Shown piece after piece: positions 1 to 12,500 of a stretch of DNA of 37,679 nt. The stretch's first letter is position 1, and every line of letters begins with the position of its first letter. Under the pieces are notes generated by a model. It had not been told where the DNA came from. It did no database searches and worked only from the letters and a program-made list of their open reading frames with translations. The stretch comes from Intoshia linei (lineage: Eukaryota > Orthonectida > Rhopaluridae): assembly GCA_001642005.1 (NCBI GenBank), contig LWCA01000223.1:1588-39266 (forward strand), written 5' to 3'. Made by a program: the position numbers and the translations under genes.

Positions 1-925
1 TGATATACAGTAATCGATAACGGAATAATAATTTATACAATAAGAATAAAAAAAAATATAATTTATTCATATTTACATTTAAACTACAATTTTTATATAT
101 AATTCCTGATTCCACCTCATCAATTATTTTGATTTTATTAAACAAATTTATAGGCTTTCTCTTAATTTTTATTATCGTTAGTTTTCAAATGTGGCGCCAA
201 ATTACCTTTATTTATCAGTTGTAATTTAAATTTGTCTTAGTTATAACAAAAATAGCATTAAATTATTGTGCAATTTGCTATATGTATAATCGAGATTCCA
301 CTGTACATGTATTTTTATCTCATTTTTAAACTTGAATATAAATTATTGATTACAATTTACTGGAATAAATTTACAATTATCATTACAATTTACAGATTCA
401 ATTTTCAAATATTTATTTAAATAAAGGTATTTATAACAAATATGACATAAATAATTAAAATTTAGTAAATACTAAAACAATGCAAAAGCATTTGGAAGAT
501 TTGTTAAAAATACCAAATTTATCTGACAAATCTTCCGAAAATAACGTTACGATGTTTGGTTAAAAAAATTACTCAAAAAAACCCGTTAGAATTTGGTTAA
601 AAAAAAATTACTCAAAAACCCCTTTTTAAAAAAGTAAAGTTAATGTTTAGGAAATCGAAATTGGAAATAAGCATGCTGAAATTTAAAATAAAATGGGCGT
701 GTTGTAAAATACTGTTCATATTTCGACTACACGCATATGTGTAGTTTTTAATATTTTAGATTTTAAAACTAAACACATAGGTGGAGTTTCGTGTCAAAGG
801 GCTATTCTATGCAATTAGGCAAAACCATATGACCTTGGTCAAAATAAAGTGAAATTTCATTTATCGGTCGTAAATTTTGAATATTCTAATTTAAAAATAC
901 TCTTGTTATGACAAAAATAAATCAG
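1..925. other. Non-coding AT-rich flank with transposon debris
   Basis: No gene is supported here. The segment holds an 11-bp inverted repeat (494-504 with 526-536), an imperfect tandem duplication of about 40 bp near 554-625, and a sequence at 289-310 that reads on the minus strand like a pogo/Tigger-type transposon end (CAGTGGAATCTCGATTATAC). A 27-codon ORF at 480-563 is open but too short to call. Confidence 0.5.
289..310 (-). mobile_element. pogo/Tigger-like terminal repeat fragment
   Basis: The minus strand reads CAGTGGAATCTCGATTATAC, which resembles the general form of pogo/Tigger terminal inverted repeats. No matching end or transposase is visible in the window, so this is at most a solo end. 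Confidence 0.3.
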
Positions 926-1279
926 TTAAGAGTCATTGGAATGTGATTGGCAGGAACGACGCAAACGGAAATATCTAATAATCTGAATTATTCTATAAGA
1001 GGTGTGAATAAAGTTGTAAAAAAATATGAGAAGGCGATAAGCTGACGCGTAAATATTGTTCCGGTAGATCTTGAAAATTATCTTCGCAATTATTCTCCAG
1101 AATACTGAACCCACAAAATTTTTTTGATTTGGTAGTGGATGGTATGGGGTTGATGATTGTTGAAAACTTGCCTTATTCATAATAAATTGATTTAACATTT
1201 TATTATTGTTAGAAATTTCATCAATACTCGATGTCACAAGTGATGATGTCATTTTGGAAATATTTTCACTTATTAACAA
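926..1279 (-). CDS. Weak hypothetical ORF, minus strand
   Basis: This is a 117-codon open frame that overlaps no recognised gene. The first 40 residues are polar (Ser/Asn/Asp); the rest is rich in Phe, Ile, Tyr and Arg, as chance AT-rich frames often are. In another minus-strand frame, roughly 1140 down to 1010, there is an equally open and more balanced peptide with several Glu, Asp and Gln residues. If a gene lies here, exon borders and frame are unresolved. No domain is recognised and it may be a chance ORF. Confidence 0.15.
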   Translation of the reverse strand: MLISENISKMTSSLVTSSIDEISNNNKMLNQFIMNKASFQQSSTPYHPLPNQKNFVGSVFWRIIAKIIFKIYRNNIYASAYRLLIFFYNFIHTSYRIIQIIRYFRLRRSCQSHSNDS

Positions 1280-1805
1280 TAATCAAAATAAAGCTATTTA
1301 TGAAGACGTTGTAAAATCAACGTTTGATAGTTCCATAATTACAAATGGGAATGGTATCCTATGAATTTGTCAATTAAATAAAATTTTAACTTGTTTATCC
1401 ATCCATTGAATTATAATTTCGCATCTACTGTATAATTAATTAACTATAGACTGACAATCTAGTATTTATGCAAATATCAGGACTATTAAAAAGCCAAACA
1501 AAAAGAATCAATAATAACGTAATTATTTAAAATCGGATAAAACATAGTATTGATGAGGGAGTGGCATGGTTTGGTTTAGTTTATATATAGGTTCATTTTT
1601 GATAATCTAAAAATCCAAATAAAAGTTATAATTCCAGCAACTATAGTATCTATACAATTTCTGAGCTCGTATATTTGTTTTATGTATCTTTAGTTTGTTT
1701 GTTAATCAAATAACCAGTCGTATTTTTATTAAATATTTGTTAAAGGTTTTCTTTACTTTTTTTAAAATTAAAATATTTTAGTCAGTAGTTCTAGAATTTG
1801 ACTGT

Positions 1806-3662
1806 ATGATGGATTCTACAAATACCACCCAAGAAAATATTACAATGGAAAATGATTCAAATTTTTTAAACTACGTTTCCCAAATTCCGATAGTCGAATC
1901 AACATTGGTTAAGTCGCATATTTATGTAGATAAGCTGAGAGAAAAGAATATCATGACAAGATGCATGGTGAATTATGTTTCCACGTGCGCTAATTTGGCT
2001 TGTTTATCTGCTACGCCTTTGATGTGGGCATTTAATAAACCGAGTAAGATTTTATTTGAATAAACAATAAATTTCAGTCAAAATGGTGGACCACTACGCG
2101 CTCAACTCTATTAAAGGATTGGAAAAGAAATTTCCCATTATCAAAGCTCCAACAGAAGAGGTTTGGTTTTTATGATTGTTACTTAATGTAGGTTGTAACT
2201 ACGGTAAAAAATAAAATTGATGAAAAAATTACATTTGGAAAGGACAAGAGTGTCAAGGTTTACCATTACGGGAATGACAAGGTTTATAATTGTTTCGGTT
2301 GTATTAAAGGATATTTAGTTAGTTAACGTTGCCAAATATAGTTTGGTGAAATTAGATGAAACATTGGAGAAGAGTAAACCAGTTAAGAAGACAGTGGATT
2401 ACATATTGTCGTCTGCAGATAGCTATATTTCTAATAATACAATTTTGAAAGGTAAGCACCAAAAAAATTAATTATTTACGTTAGATAATGAAAATGATCT
2501 GAATGATAAGGAATCAAAGACTACGTCTGAAATTCTTTCAAAAATAATGACTCGCATTGGAAGACGCAGTTATACGCTTGCAAATTTATCATATATGAAT
2601 ACATATAATATTTATGCTCTATGCCGATATTTACTTGTTCAGGTTACATTCATTCGACAATTTTAATGCCATTTAGGCTCAAAACGTTTCTGACATGACA
2701 AAAAATAAATTAACCGTTTCAAGCGATTATGTCAAATCAATATATGATCGCATTAAATCAGACAATTCCACATATAATTTTGAAATAAAATCGGAATTGG
2801 AAATTTTAAGGGATGCTTCACAGGTTATTTTTATTTATTTATTTACTCATGTTTATTTCTTAGTTGTGGGTAAACAATTTGAGTGTAAATTAATGTTATT
2901 AATATCACTAATTGAATCATGTATCAAAATATGTTAAAATAATTTTTTTTCGATATTTTTAGATTTAAAATTTTATTTTCTTACATGCTACATTGCCGTG
3001 TTGTAATGCCTATTTATTTAAAAATTATTATTTAATTTTATTAATTTATATAACTATTTTCAATGTTTAGCTTATTGAATTTCGGATAATTGATATTTGC
3101 AAGAAAATACTCACGTATACAAATATTAATATCAAGAATGCTCAACAAGTCATTCCTAGTTCTGTGTTTGTCATTTCTCAAACAATTTCTGGTATTATTA
3201 GCAACACATATGAAAGCTTGAACGAGGTATTTATTATAAAATTTTATTCATTTATGTATTCAAGTTTAAAATGTTATTTTCATTTTTGGTGTCGATTTAA
3301 AAAACTTTTTTCCATTTTCCTTTTTTTTTCAATCTTCAATACATGTTCAAATTTAGTTCAATGAACGAATTTAATTTTAAAATCTATTTATATTATTATT
3401 GTAATAAAAATGTATTTATTAATAAATCTTATCAGTTATTATTGAATCTTTGATTGGGTTGATATATTTGAGTTAATATTATTTTGTATCAGGTTTTTGT
3501 TCTCAAATTATTTTTCTATGTTGTTTTTTGAAGGGTAATTTGACTCATTTAGTTATATTTTTACAGTATTGTAAGATTAAGTATTTTATAATATTAAAGA
3601 TATGTTTATTAATTGATTAGGTTCATTCTTTCAACGCAAAAAAGGTTAATGCTTTAGGGTAG
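1806..3662 (+). CDS. Plin: Perilipin (PAT family lipid-droplet surface protein)
   Basis: Perilipins coat lipid droplets and control lipase access to stored fat. My splice model has coding exons 1806-2043, 2078-2160, 2192-2281, 2319-2451, 2485-2642, 2677-2823, 3071-3226 and 3621-3662. All junctions are phase-consistent and give 348 aa, close to insect LSD-2 (about 350). The N-terminal PAT region is clear: a VSQIPIVEST segment at about residues 24-33, then GLEKKFPIIKAPTEEV at about 93-108, matching the family pattern of GL-x-KLE-x-x-x-PI followed by a Pro/Glu stretch. Residues after about 170 should form the helical-bundle region; no signal peptide or membrane span is seen. Introns are 34, 31, 37, 33, 34, 247 and 394 nt. 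The start is the first of two adjacent ATGs (1806, 1809). The last exon (13 codons plus stop) is the least certain; the next in-frame stop in intron 7 would give a slightly different tail. Confidence 0.87.
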
Positions 3663-5418
3663 ATAGTGATTACATATATTTTATTTAGAGTATTATATAA
3701 ACTCAGGGGTGGGCGGAATATGACCCATAGAGCATTTAATATTTCCGTTGAAATGCAGCACCAATGTTATATTTATGAATTGTCGTTTTAAAAAATTTAA
3801 GACTTAATTATCGATTTTACTAATTTATCATATTTAATTTTTCATGAAATTTTATAAAATAAGCTATTAATTTGGAGTAGTAAACCCGGAACATGTCTCT
3901 AACTGTCTCTACGCCCTGTTTATGAAAATTATTACATTAAAAATTTTTTCAATTTAAATACTTGTAGTACATTACGTATAAGTAACGGTATGTGTGTAAA
4001 CATTATATACGTTAACATTTAAAGTATTAATATTATAACATATTGTTTAATGATTCAATTTACAATGATTCACCAATTATAATTTTTGGTGTAGCATATA
4101 CTATATTTCCAAGTGGGACTTGGACCCACCAGTGGTCTACAGAGTCTGAGGGCCGCAGATTTAAGAAAAATCATTAAAACTAATCATTGAAATAAACTCC
4201 ATTTTTAAATACTTTTGCACATCTAATTGTTTTTTTATGGACAAATTTTTAAAAAACATAAGGAAGGATTATGACAGTTTTTCCGTCTCGATAAATAATG
4301 AATTGCAATCTCAGAAATTTACATTATCAGAGTGAAACGCATATTACGATTTCATTTGTCAATATTTCGTAAATTATTACATTAAAATTCAAATGAAAAT
4401 TAAACATCGGATCATTTTATCTAGTTTATTTATTGAATATCCATTTTAAACTTATTTATTGAGAATTCAAAATTCTATGTCTTCAATTAAAATTTATAAT
4501 ATTTCAATTTTAAATTAAATCGTAATCCACTATTACCTTGGCCGCGATTATTACACACATAATTCATTGTAAATACTATATTCAAATATTTATGTAACTA
4601 TCGATTTTCAAATTTAATTTAAATCTAAATTTACTGTATTTAAATTTTTCATCACTCTATTTACTCAACTATACAAATATAGATATTATAATGTTATAAG
4701 TTGTTATATGTATAGTTACATATAATAAAATTAATAAACAACTAAATTCCCAAATTAGACGAATTTATTATGCCTCAAAAATGGAATTGGCTGAACTTGC
4801 GTAATTAAGTAACTAGCAACATTTGATCGTAGTACACAAATATATTTTGGATATGTTGTTATTGTACATTGTGCAATGTACAATGTTAATTGTCCACATT
4901 CAGATGAGTGCGTTGTAGAATAAAATTTTTGATGTTAATATTTACATTGTCATTAACCAAATATAGTAAATTCTTTCCACTGTAACATTGTATGAAATTA
5001 CAAATATAAATAGATAACGGACCCTATAATAATCGTAGTTTTTGTTAAATTAATAATATTCAAAATGTGAAATATAGTCCCTCCCAGCAATTTTGCAATT
5101 GATATAAGCCTATCTAAATCAACAGATAAATTTCTGAATTTTTTATATATGATACATATTCGCAAGACCCGTCATTGGAAAAAAAATTAGAAAAATAAAT
5201 CTAATTTATTATTGAAATTTTAAAGTGTTGATTATTTTCAAATAAACTATAATCAGGAAACGATATGAGGAAAGTATCAATAGTATACAATTGTATTTTA
5301 TTATTGTAATAAATATTCATTATCGAACTACATTATTTTATTACATGTACTACTGTATCTTAATTATATCTTCTGATGGAAAGTAGAAAAGTGTTAGACT
5401 AAAAAAATTTCAAAAACT
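3663..5418. other. Intergenic, decayed hAT-like repeats, no gene
   Basis: No coding potential is seen. Around 3703-3735 the sequence has the look of an hAT element end (CAGGGGTGGGC followed by GACCC). Around 4085-4165 is a divergent reverse-orientation copy of the GC-richer end of the element at 19466-19936, sharing CTACAGAGTCTGAGGG. A 10-bp-arm palindrome lies at 4861-4884. Confidence 0.5.
4861..4884. repeat. Short palindrome
   Basis: Arms ATTGTACATT and AATGTACAAT (perfect reverse complements) flank a 4-nt centre GTGC. Function unknown; it may be chance in AT-rich DNA. Confidence 0.5.
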
Positions 5419-6967
5419 CATATGGGTTGAATTGAATAATTAACAAAAAATTGTGGATTAAATATTAAAATTTATTAGAGTGAATCAATATTGATTCTGA
5501 CGTTAGTTAAATTGGAATAGCTTTAAAATGGAATTTAAAATGATTTTATCATTTATCAACAAACTGAATGACTAAATGTTCTAAAATTTTAAAATCTAAA
5601 ATGTATTTTTACCGCGACACTTGAATAGGGACAATTATTTTAAATATTAATAATTAACAGATAAACAAAGGGTCGAGGAAAAAGACTAACCAAATTTGAA
5701 ATGGGTAAAGCTGACTGAGTCTCCTCGCAACTAAAAAAAGTATTAGGTATATTGCATCTATATTAAATAGGAGTGAATCCGTAATTGTTAACTACTCAAA
5801 ATCTACCTACGGCAAAAATAATAAAAGTAGGACAAAAATAACAATCGGTAAGATTGATGTTCTACGATTGTTACGCCATAATAGTAACAATGAAGGTGAA
5901 TCAGCGGCACAATTAAAGAAAAATATGAATTTAATAGCATCAAAAAGAACAATCCAACGTGATTTGAAAAAAAATGGTAGAATTTACCAAAAAAAAGTTT
6001 CGCCTAGGTTACTAAAACGCCATAAACTGTGCCGATTAAATTTTACTAAAAAATATCACATATGGCGAGAGGTATAGAGAAATGTCATCTTTTCTGATGA
6101 AAAGAAATTTAATCTGGATGGTCCTGATGTATTTCAGTATTATTGCATGATATTAAAAAGGATGATTCATTGTTTTCTTCTTGTGCACATGGAAGAGGTT
6201 CAATAATGGTATGGGGCGCATTCGGTTATAACGGAAAGCTAAATTTAGAAGTAATTAATGGACGTTTAGTATCAAATGGATACATAAAAATGTTAAAAAT
6301 ATCGAATCTTAAACATCGGTTCTACAATTGGAGGATCAAGTTGGATATTTCAGCAAGATAACGCACCAATACACATCTCCAAAATATATAAAAGTTGGTT
6401 TGAAAATAATGACTTAAATTTTTATAAATTGGTTTTCTTTATCTCCAGACCTAAACCCTATAAAGAATATATGGAGCAATCTTGCACGTCAGATTTATAA
6501 ACATGGAAAACAATATGATTCCATACAAGACCTGAAAATAGGTATCATTTCTGCATGGAATGAAATGTTTTTCAAATAGTGTGAACTCTATGCCTAACAG
6601 AATGTTTGAACTAGCAAAATCCAATGGGGAAAAAATACCATATTAAAGATTTTCTTAATTAAAAATTTTAGTGAACCACATTGTTGGCAAAAACCATCCA
6701 GTTAAATTTCAGTTTGTAAAATTAAATATTTTTATACTTATTAACTGTTTTTATTTTTGTCCCTATTCAAGTGTCGCAATAAAAATAGACTTATTTTCAT
6801 TTTTCTTAATTTTCATCAAATTCGAATTAGCTAATTAATACATAATTTTTCAATGATATTTATTAATTGCTAATTCACACTTTCTATATCATTTTTATAT
6901 TTTAAAAGTCGGCTAAATTACAGTTAATCCACTTAACATTTTGTCTCTATTCAAGTGACGCGCACTG
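5419..6967 (+). mobile_element. Decayed Tc1-type transposon with doubled (IR/DR) ends
   Basis: The element is about 1.55 kb. The right outer end reads, on the minus strand, CAGTGCGCGTCACTTGAATA, ends at 6967 and is followed by TA (6968-6969). A related repeat, GCGACACTTGAATAGGGACA, lies inward on both sides: plus strand starting near 5613, and inverted near 6756-6777. The left outer end (about 5419-5438) is degenerate but aligned by the shared GTGGATTA downstream. Outer and inner copies are about 182-187 bp apart at each end. This is the IR/DR layout known from Sleeping Beauty-like Tc1 elements. Exact left boundary is uncertain. Confidence 0.75.
5640..6650 (+). pseudogene. Tc1-family DDE transposase, disrupted
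   Basis: Plus-strand fragments in different frames line up in order with a Tc1 transposase. They are an N-terminal DNA-binding part (5660-5860, broken by stops), an open segment at 5868-6077 (HTH tail, RTIQRDLKKNG), VIFSDEKKFNLDGP around 6081-6123 carrying the first catalytic Asp, MVWGAFG near 6208, QQDNAPIH near 6350-6373 carrying the second Asp, SPDLNPIKNIW near 6440-6473, and a C-terminal NSMPNRMFELAKSNG. The third acidic catalytic position, normally Glu in SPDLNPIEN, is Lys here. Several frameshifts and stops are present. The protein cannot be active as it stands. Confidence 0.85.
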
Positions 6968-6969
6968 TA

Positions 6970-9179
6970 TACAATATTAACATGATAAATAAAATAATTA
7001 ATAATTAATTTATTGTATTTATTTACGTTACGTTAATAATAAAAACCTGTTAGTGTCCTTAAAATATATTTTGTTATAACGCGTTCCCTATCTACACCTA
7101 GATTTTTATATTTTGCAATAGTAAGTCATGCACTACTTAAAATCTGAAAGTCTTGACGATAAAACAATTATGATCAAAAATTCTGTATTCCCATTGAGCA
7201 ATAAACGCACAATTAATGTTTTGTATATAATGTATAGATAGTTACAAATTGTAACTTACAATTTACATTGTGCCATATTTAATACTTTGTACGTCAAATT
7301 AAATTAGAGCAGTCTACTATAATGAGAACCCTCTTCAATTACTACTTTTTTCCAAATTAAGTGTTTGAAAAATTATATTTTTGAAAATTTCTTATGCGTC
7401 AAATTTAAACTGTCCAGTTCAAACCCTAAATTTTTATAAAACAAATTCTTGGATAGTTTTTAAAATTATAAGCATTATTATAAATCGCAACCTAAAAAAA
7501 GTGCATTTTCACTATCAAAACCAGATTATCTTTTTTTAAAAAATGAAAATAGTCTTAGAATTTTAAAAAAATTTTTTTTAATTGTAGGACCGTTAAATAA
7601 TTCAAATGTTTTGTTTTAATTTTAATAAAATAGTTTCGAAATAAAATAAAATTAATAATATAGTGTTTTTTTGAACTTCACTCACTTGTCACATTAAAAA
7701 TTTCTGTGTGAGTTAACTGGAGATAGCTGTATAAGCTGTAGTGTTTTTTAAATTTTAGATTTTTGTTTTATTAAAAAAATAAATCTGTGATTTTATTGAC
7801 AATTTTGTAGGTACAAAAATTTTATTTATTTTGTAGTATAGAGTATAAATAATGAACTATATCATATTTCTTTTATATTGCCAGGGTTGTTGAAGTCAAT
7901 CAAATTTTAAAAAAAATATATAACTTATGAAATCAAGTATAATAAAAAATAATAAAATAAGCGAAGAAGCAATCTGAAAACAAGTATTTAGCGTTCAAAA
8001 AGTTAATTTTTATTATTTATTGATAAGTTTATTAAATTTTTACTTATATCCACGATCGTTTACTATGCAAATAAGTAGCGGAAAAAATTTTATGAGTAAC
8101 ATTTAAAGTTGCATTTAAAAGTCACGTGTTTATTGAAATAATTAGTTTTTAATTGTAAAAATTATTGACAAAACGTAAATATTGATTATCTCTAACCCTT
8201 GCCAATTTTCATTTCAAACCATTGAAATCTTATTGCTTTTCATGAGCAGTTATTTTTAAACATGGCCTTATAAATTGTTTTTATTTATATTTGTTACTTA
8301 TACCAAGGTATTACTGTATCACTAAAATTAAAAATTAGAAAATTTCTATGAAAACTGAAACTACCATACCCCATTTTTTGAGACGTCGACGGAATTATTG
8401 TAACATAAGATCTCCTTTTTCCAAAATAATCATTAAAATTATATTTTTCAATGTCTAACTACAATCTAATTTGTATGTGATTAAAATGTCCATTTTATTA
8501 AAGGAAGAAAGCTCGATACGTAAGAGAAATTTGTTAAATTCCAAAGATTCTGTTAAATGGGATATTTATTATATTATATTATAAATTATTATAATGCATA
8601 AAAGTACATTTTTTGCTTGTTTTCAATTATTATTAAATATAGTATAATTAACACTAAAGGTCCGTGCTAAATGTTTTTGGGGTCGCGATGGTTAAAAAAG
8701 GTTGAGAATCCCTGCTCTAAATAATACTCGCTCAGAAAAGTTACATACAATTAATAATTTATTTTACTATAAATATAAATATCAGTTAAATTCATATTCT
8801 GAACCAATATTTATTTTTACAATGCATGTTCATAATTGAAAGCAATGAAAAAGAGAATGACCATGGGTAAGCCGACAAAGCCTTTCAGGCCTTAACAAAA
8901 ACTTTCTACTTATTTTAATAATTATCAAATGCTGGGAGTACTATGACTCGATCCATACGTAATACTATTTATGGGTTAATTTGTATTATTTAACCAAATC
9001 AGCTCCTAATTATACGACAAACCCCAACTTTTGACACTAAAGAAGGTTACGCGAAATTTAATTTGGGTTATTGTAATACTTTAGAAATTAATTTAGAAAA
9101 TTAAATTAGATACAAATAATTATAAATTTAGATAAATTCTCCTTGCAAAGAAAGGAATACTGTCGTCATCAATAAAATT
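6970..9179. other. Intergenic, repeat-derived, no gene
   Basis: No gene is supported. Around 7340-7720 are divergent copies of the dispersed repeat seen at 20700-21370 and 33050-33560 (motifs such as AAATTTCTGTGTGAGTTAAC). Around 8655-8720 is an hAT-type terminus (GGGGTCGCGATGG then GAGAATCCCTGCTCTAAA). Confidence 0.5.
8655..8720. mobile_element. hAT-like element end fragment
   Basis: GGGGTCGCGATGG followed by AGGTTGAGAATCCCTGCTCT is the reverse complement of the usual GCAGGGATTCTCAACC...GCGACCCC form of many hAT-derived repeat ends. The rest of the element is not recognisable. Confidence 0.45.
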
Positions 9180-9443
9180 ATGCGAAGCATGTATTTATTG
9201 GAAGAGTTGACGGCAAAATTTGTTGATTACATCACTGCCATCGAAAATAACTCTAAAGAAGAGCATATATCAGACAACACAATATCACCAGACAATGTTA
9301 TTGCCAAAATTGAAACTTTGACCGAATCAAAGTTTGAACAAGAAGCGAGAGATGAAATTACTGATTTTACTAATATGAATATATCCACTTCAACCGAAAT
9401 TTGTAAAGAAATTGAAATTCCCTCACTAATTACTAAAACCTAA
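9180..9443 (+). CDS. Small acidic hypothetical protein, 87 aa
   Basis: This is an open frame from ATG to TAA with a protein-like composition unlike the surrounding low-complexity DNA: rich in Glu, Asp, Thr and Ser, no Trp or Cys, net acidic, with heptad-like Leu/Ile/Val spacing in residues 5-60 that could form helices. No signal peptide or membrane span is seen. A polyadenylation-type AATAAA lies at 9476-9481, 32 nt after the stop, and the dynamin start codon is 152 bp downstream on the same strand. It may be a one-exon gene or the last exon of a gene whose earlier exons I could not identify. An upstream leader exon of dynamin is also possible. Function unknown. Confidence 0.4.
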   Translation: MRSMYLLEELTAKFVDYITAIENNSKEEHISDNTISPDNVIAKIETLTESKFEQEARDEITDFTNMNISTSTEICKEIEIPSLITKT

Positions 9444-9475
9444 ACTAAAACCTTACTAAAACGTTTATATTTACT

Positions 9476-9481
9476 AATAAA
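9476..9481 (+). terminator. Possible polyadenylation signal AATAAA
   Basis: Canonical hexamer 32 nt after the stop codon of the small ORF at 9180-9443. The hexamer is common by chance in AT-rich DNA. Confidence 0.3.
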
Positions 9482-9595
9482 CGTATTTATTTGTAAATTG
9501 ATATAACATAATGGTTACTATTTGATTATCTTTTACTTCATTTTTTGTTTACATATTTTTGAATTGTACATTGATTCATATTTTATTTTTTGACC

Positions 9596-12500
9596 ATGAG
9601 TAATGCTGGTGTAGAAAATTTGATTCCAATTATCAACGATTTACACGATATTTCAACATCTGTTGGAGAAGGTCTCAATTTTGATTTACCATTAATCGCA
9701 GTTGTTGGATCTCAGAGTGCCGGTAAAAGTAGTGTACTAGAAAACTTTGTCGGCAAGTATGTTTTATTTGGACGTGTGTAGATAATTTTTAGGGATTTCT
9801 TGCCTCGAGGTTCAGGTATCGTAACACGAAGACCTTTGATTTTAAAATTGATTCACTCAGAAAAAGGTAAATATATGGGTGGAAATATAATTATACAAGT
9901 AACATTTAGAATATGGTATATTTTTTCACAGTGGAACTCGAAAGTATAGTTCTTACGACGAAATACGCAAAGAAATTGAAGCTGAAACAGAAAGGAGCAA
10001 TCCAGGAAAATCAGTATCCAACAATCCCATCAATTTATCAATATATTCTCCATCAGGTTAATAAATTGTTATTTTCTACAATTTGATAGTAATTGACTTA
10101 ACATTGGTCGATTTACCAGGTATGACCAAAGTAGCTGTTGGCAATCAAAATAAAGACATTTCGAATATTATTAGAAACATGCTTTTGGAATTTATCACAA
10201 AAGACAATTGTTTGATTCTAGCTGTTTCACCCGCAAATGTGGACTTGGCAAACTCTGACGCTTTGAATATTGCTGCCGAGGTGGATCCTACCGGTAATCT
10301 TATATTAAATAATCTTGGACTGAAATGATTCATAATATAACGACGTAACAAAAAGTTGGAATTGTTTTTCTCAGTATTATTTTGTTAGTCACATCTCTTA
10401 AAAATGCTGGTTTAAAATTTGAATTTCATATACTAGAATGCTTATACATTCGGAAATAAAATTGTAACAGGGATTCTAGGTAATTTTTAACTTGATTATT
10501 CAAATAGTTCCTTAGGGTAGTGTTTTTTAAATAAATATAACATTAGTAAAATAGCCACCAATGTTTTCAAATGTAGGAAAATTATACCGCCCCGTTTTGA
10601 AAATGTACACGTAATACATGAGTAACTATAAAAACAAATAGATTTTTGAAGTAGGTCATATCAAAGCAGGATTAATTTTGATAAATTTATCTTCCACGTT
10701 TAATTAATGTAAACAATACTTTCCAATTAAAATTTTATTCTCAGTATTATTACGCTAATACATGTATATTGATTAATAAAAATTTAAAAATAAATAATTT
10801 ACATATTTACTCAAGGGCCGCCAAAATTATTCCATGGCCCACTGGTTGCCGACCCCTTCTTTAGAGCATGTATTCTTAACATAAGGTGTCGGCAGTACCG
10901 ACTCAGCACCCCCAGGGGCTGTCAAACCAGTTTTTGAGGTACCAGAAAAATGAATAAAGTTTAAGTTTTAGTTATATAATAAAGTTAAATTCGTCATCCT
11001 TTGTGACCCTTGTGTTTATAAATTTGAATGTCTGTGTGTCTGTTACCGTTTATTTAAAAAAAGAGTTATTAATTTGTTTTACGTAGTTACAATGATTTTT
11101 AATTTTTAAGGTACTTAAAGATATTAAAGTCATTAACACATATTTCAAAAATTATTTAATTATTACAATTTTAACCAGTTTTTAAAATTAGCTTAAAAAG
11201 AATTGGAAATTAAGTACAAATTTTCAAAAATTAGCTTAAAATTTATTGGATCTACGTAAAAGATATTAAAATAAAGTATAATTAATTGTAATAGCTTAAA
11301 ATTAAATAGACACCCTTTAAAAAAATAACTGCTCAGATTCGAAAAAAACAATTTTGAATACAGTTTTTCAAGATTGATGCAGTATAGCAAATTTCTTCAA
11401 AATTGGATCCTTCAGGGTCAAAAACCCAATTTCTCGTTTTTTAAAAAGGAAATATGCCCTAAAATTTAAAAAAACATACCTTCTTGGACGCGTTTAAAAG
11501 TCTTTTAACATTTTCATGAATCTGAACTTCAGAAACTTTATAAATCATATATTCTGCGATTGTTTTTGAAATCACAACCTCAAAAAAGTGTATTTTTACA
11601 ATCAAACCACTAGATTACCAATTTTTAAAAAAATATGAATAGTGCCAGAATTTTAATCAAAAATTAAAGTTTATTTAAAGTTTAATAGATTTTTGGGGTT
11701 AATTAATTTAATTAGACCAGAATTTTTAACCTTTTTTGTAGCATCGCCCTAAAAAAATTTATTATTGACTCTAATAATTATAATTAAAAAAAAACAAAAC
11801 AAATTTAATTTAATTTTGGGTATTATTAATAATTTATAATATAATAAATATTATTGTAAATCTTATTTAACAAAATTTTTTGTTTGTTAAGTTTCACTTA
11901 CTTTTTCTAATATTTTTATTTGACTTTGCAGAAATAACTGTGCGCACCGAGCTTTCTTCATAAAAAAAATGTTTTTGATTTTTTTCTCAAAATAGATATT
12001 TTAGCGCTTGGCTTTAATAATTTAATACAAATTAAAGTTTCATTTAATTTGTAGGTATCAGAACTATTGGCGTAATCACAAAATTGGATTTGATGGACGC
12101 AGGAACCGATGCATACGACGTTTTGACCAATAAAGTTATCCCACTACGACGAGGTAATTTTTAGTTTGCGCTAGCATGACTGTTATGTATTTCGTACAAT
12201 CAACAGCTATCAGAGGGTAGACGTTTTAATTTTAAGACCGATTTTTTAATTTATTAAACAATGAGTGTATGATCTTAAAAGTAATCAAATTATAGTTATA
12301 ACCTTAAAAAATGGATCCCAGATAGATGGCATATTCGCAAAATGCGAATCACAATGAGCAATCGTAGTCGATATAAAATAGATAATAATATAATAAAATA
12401 AAATATAAATAATAATACAAAGATAAATACATATATTTTACTGTATTTTGAGCAATTAATATAAAATTGAGGTAATAGAAACTGCTCAAAAATTTTGATT

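Noticed and set aside
5606-6785. Shorter Tc1 boundary with TA at both inner repeats
   Set aside because: Inner repeats are flanked by TA, but similarity between the two arms continues outward to a second repeat pair about 185 bp away, so the longer IR/DR element is the better explanation.
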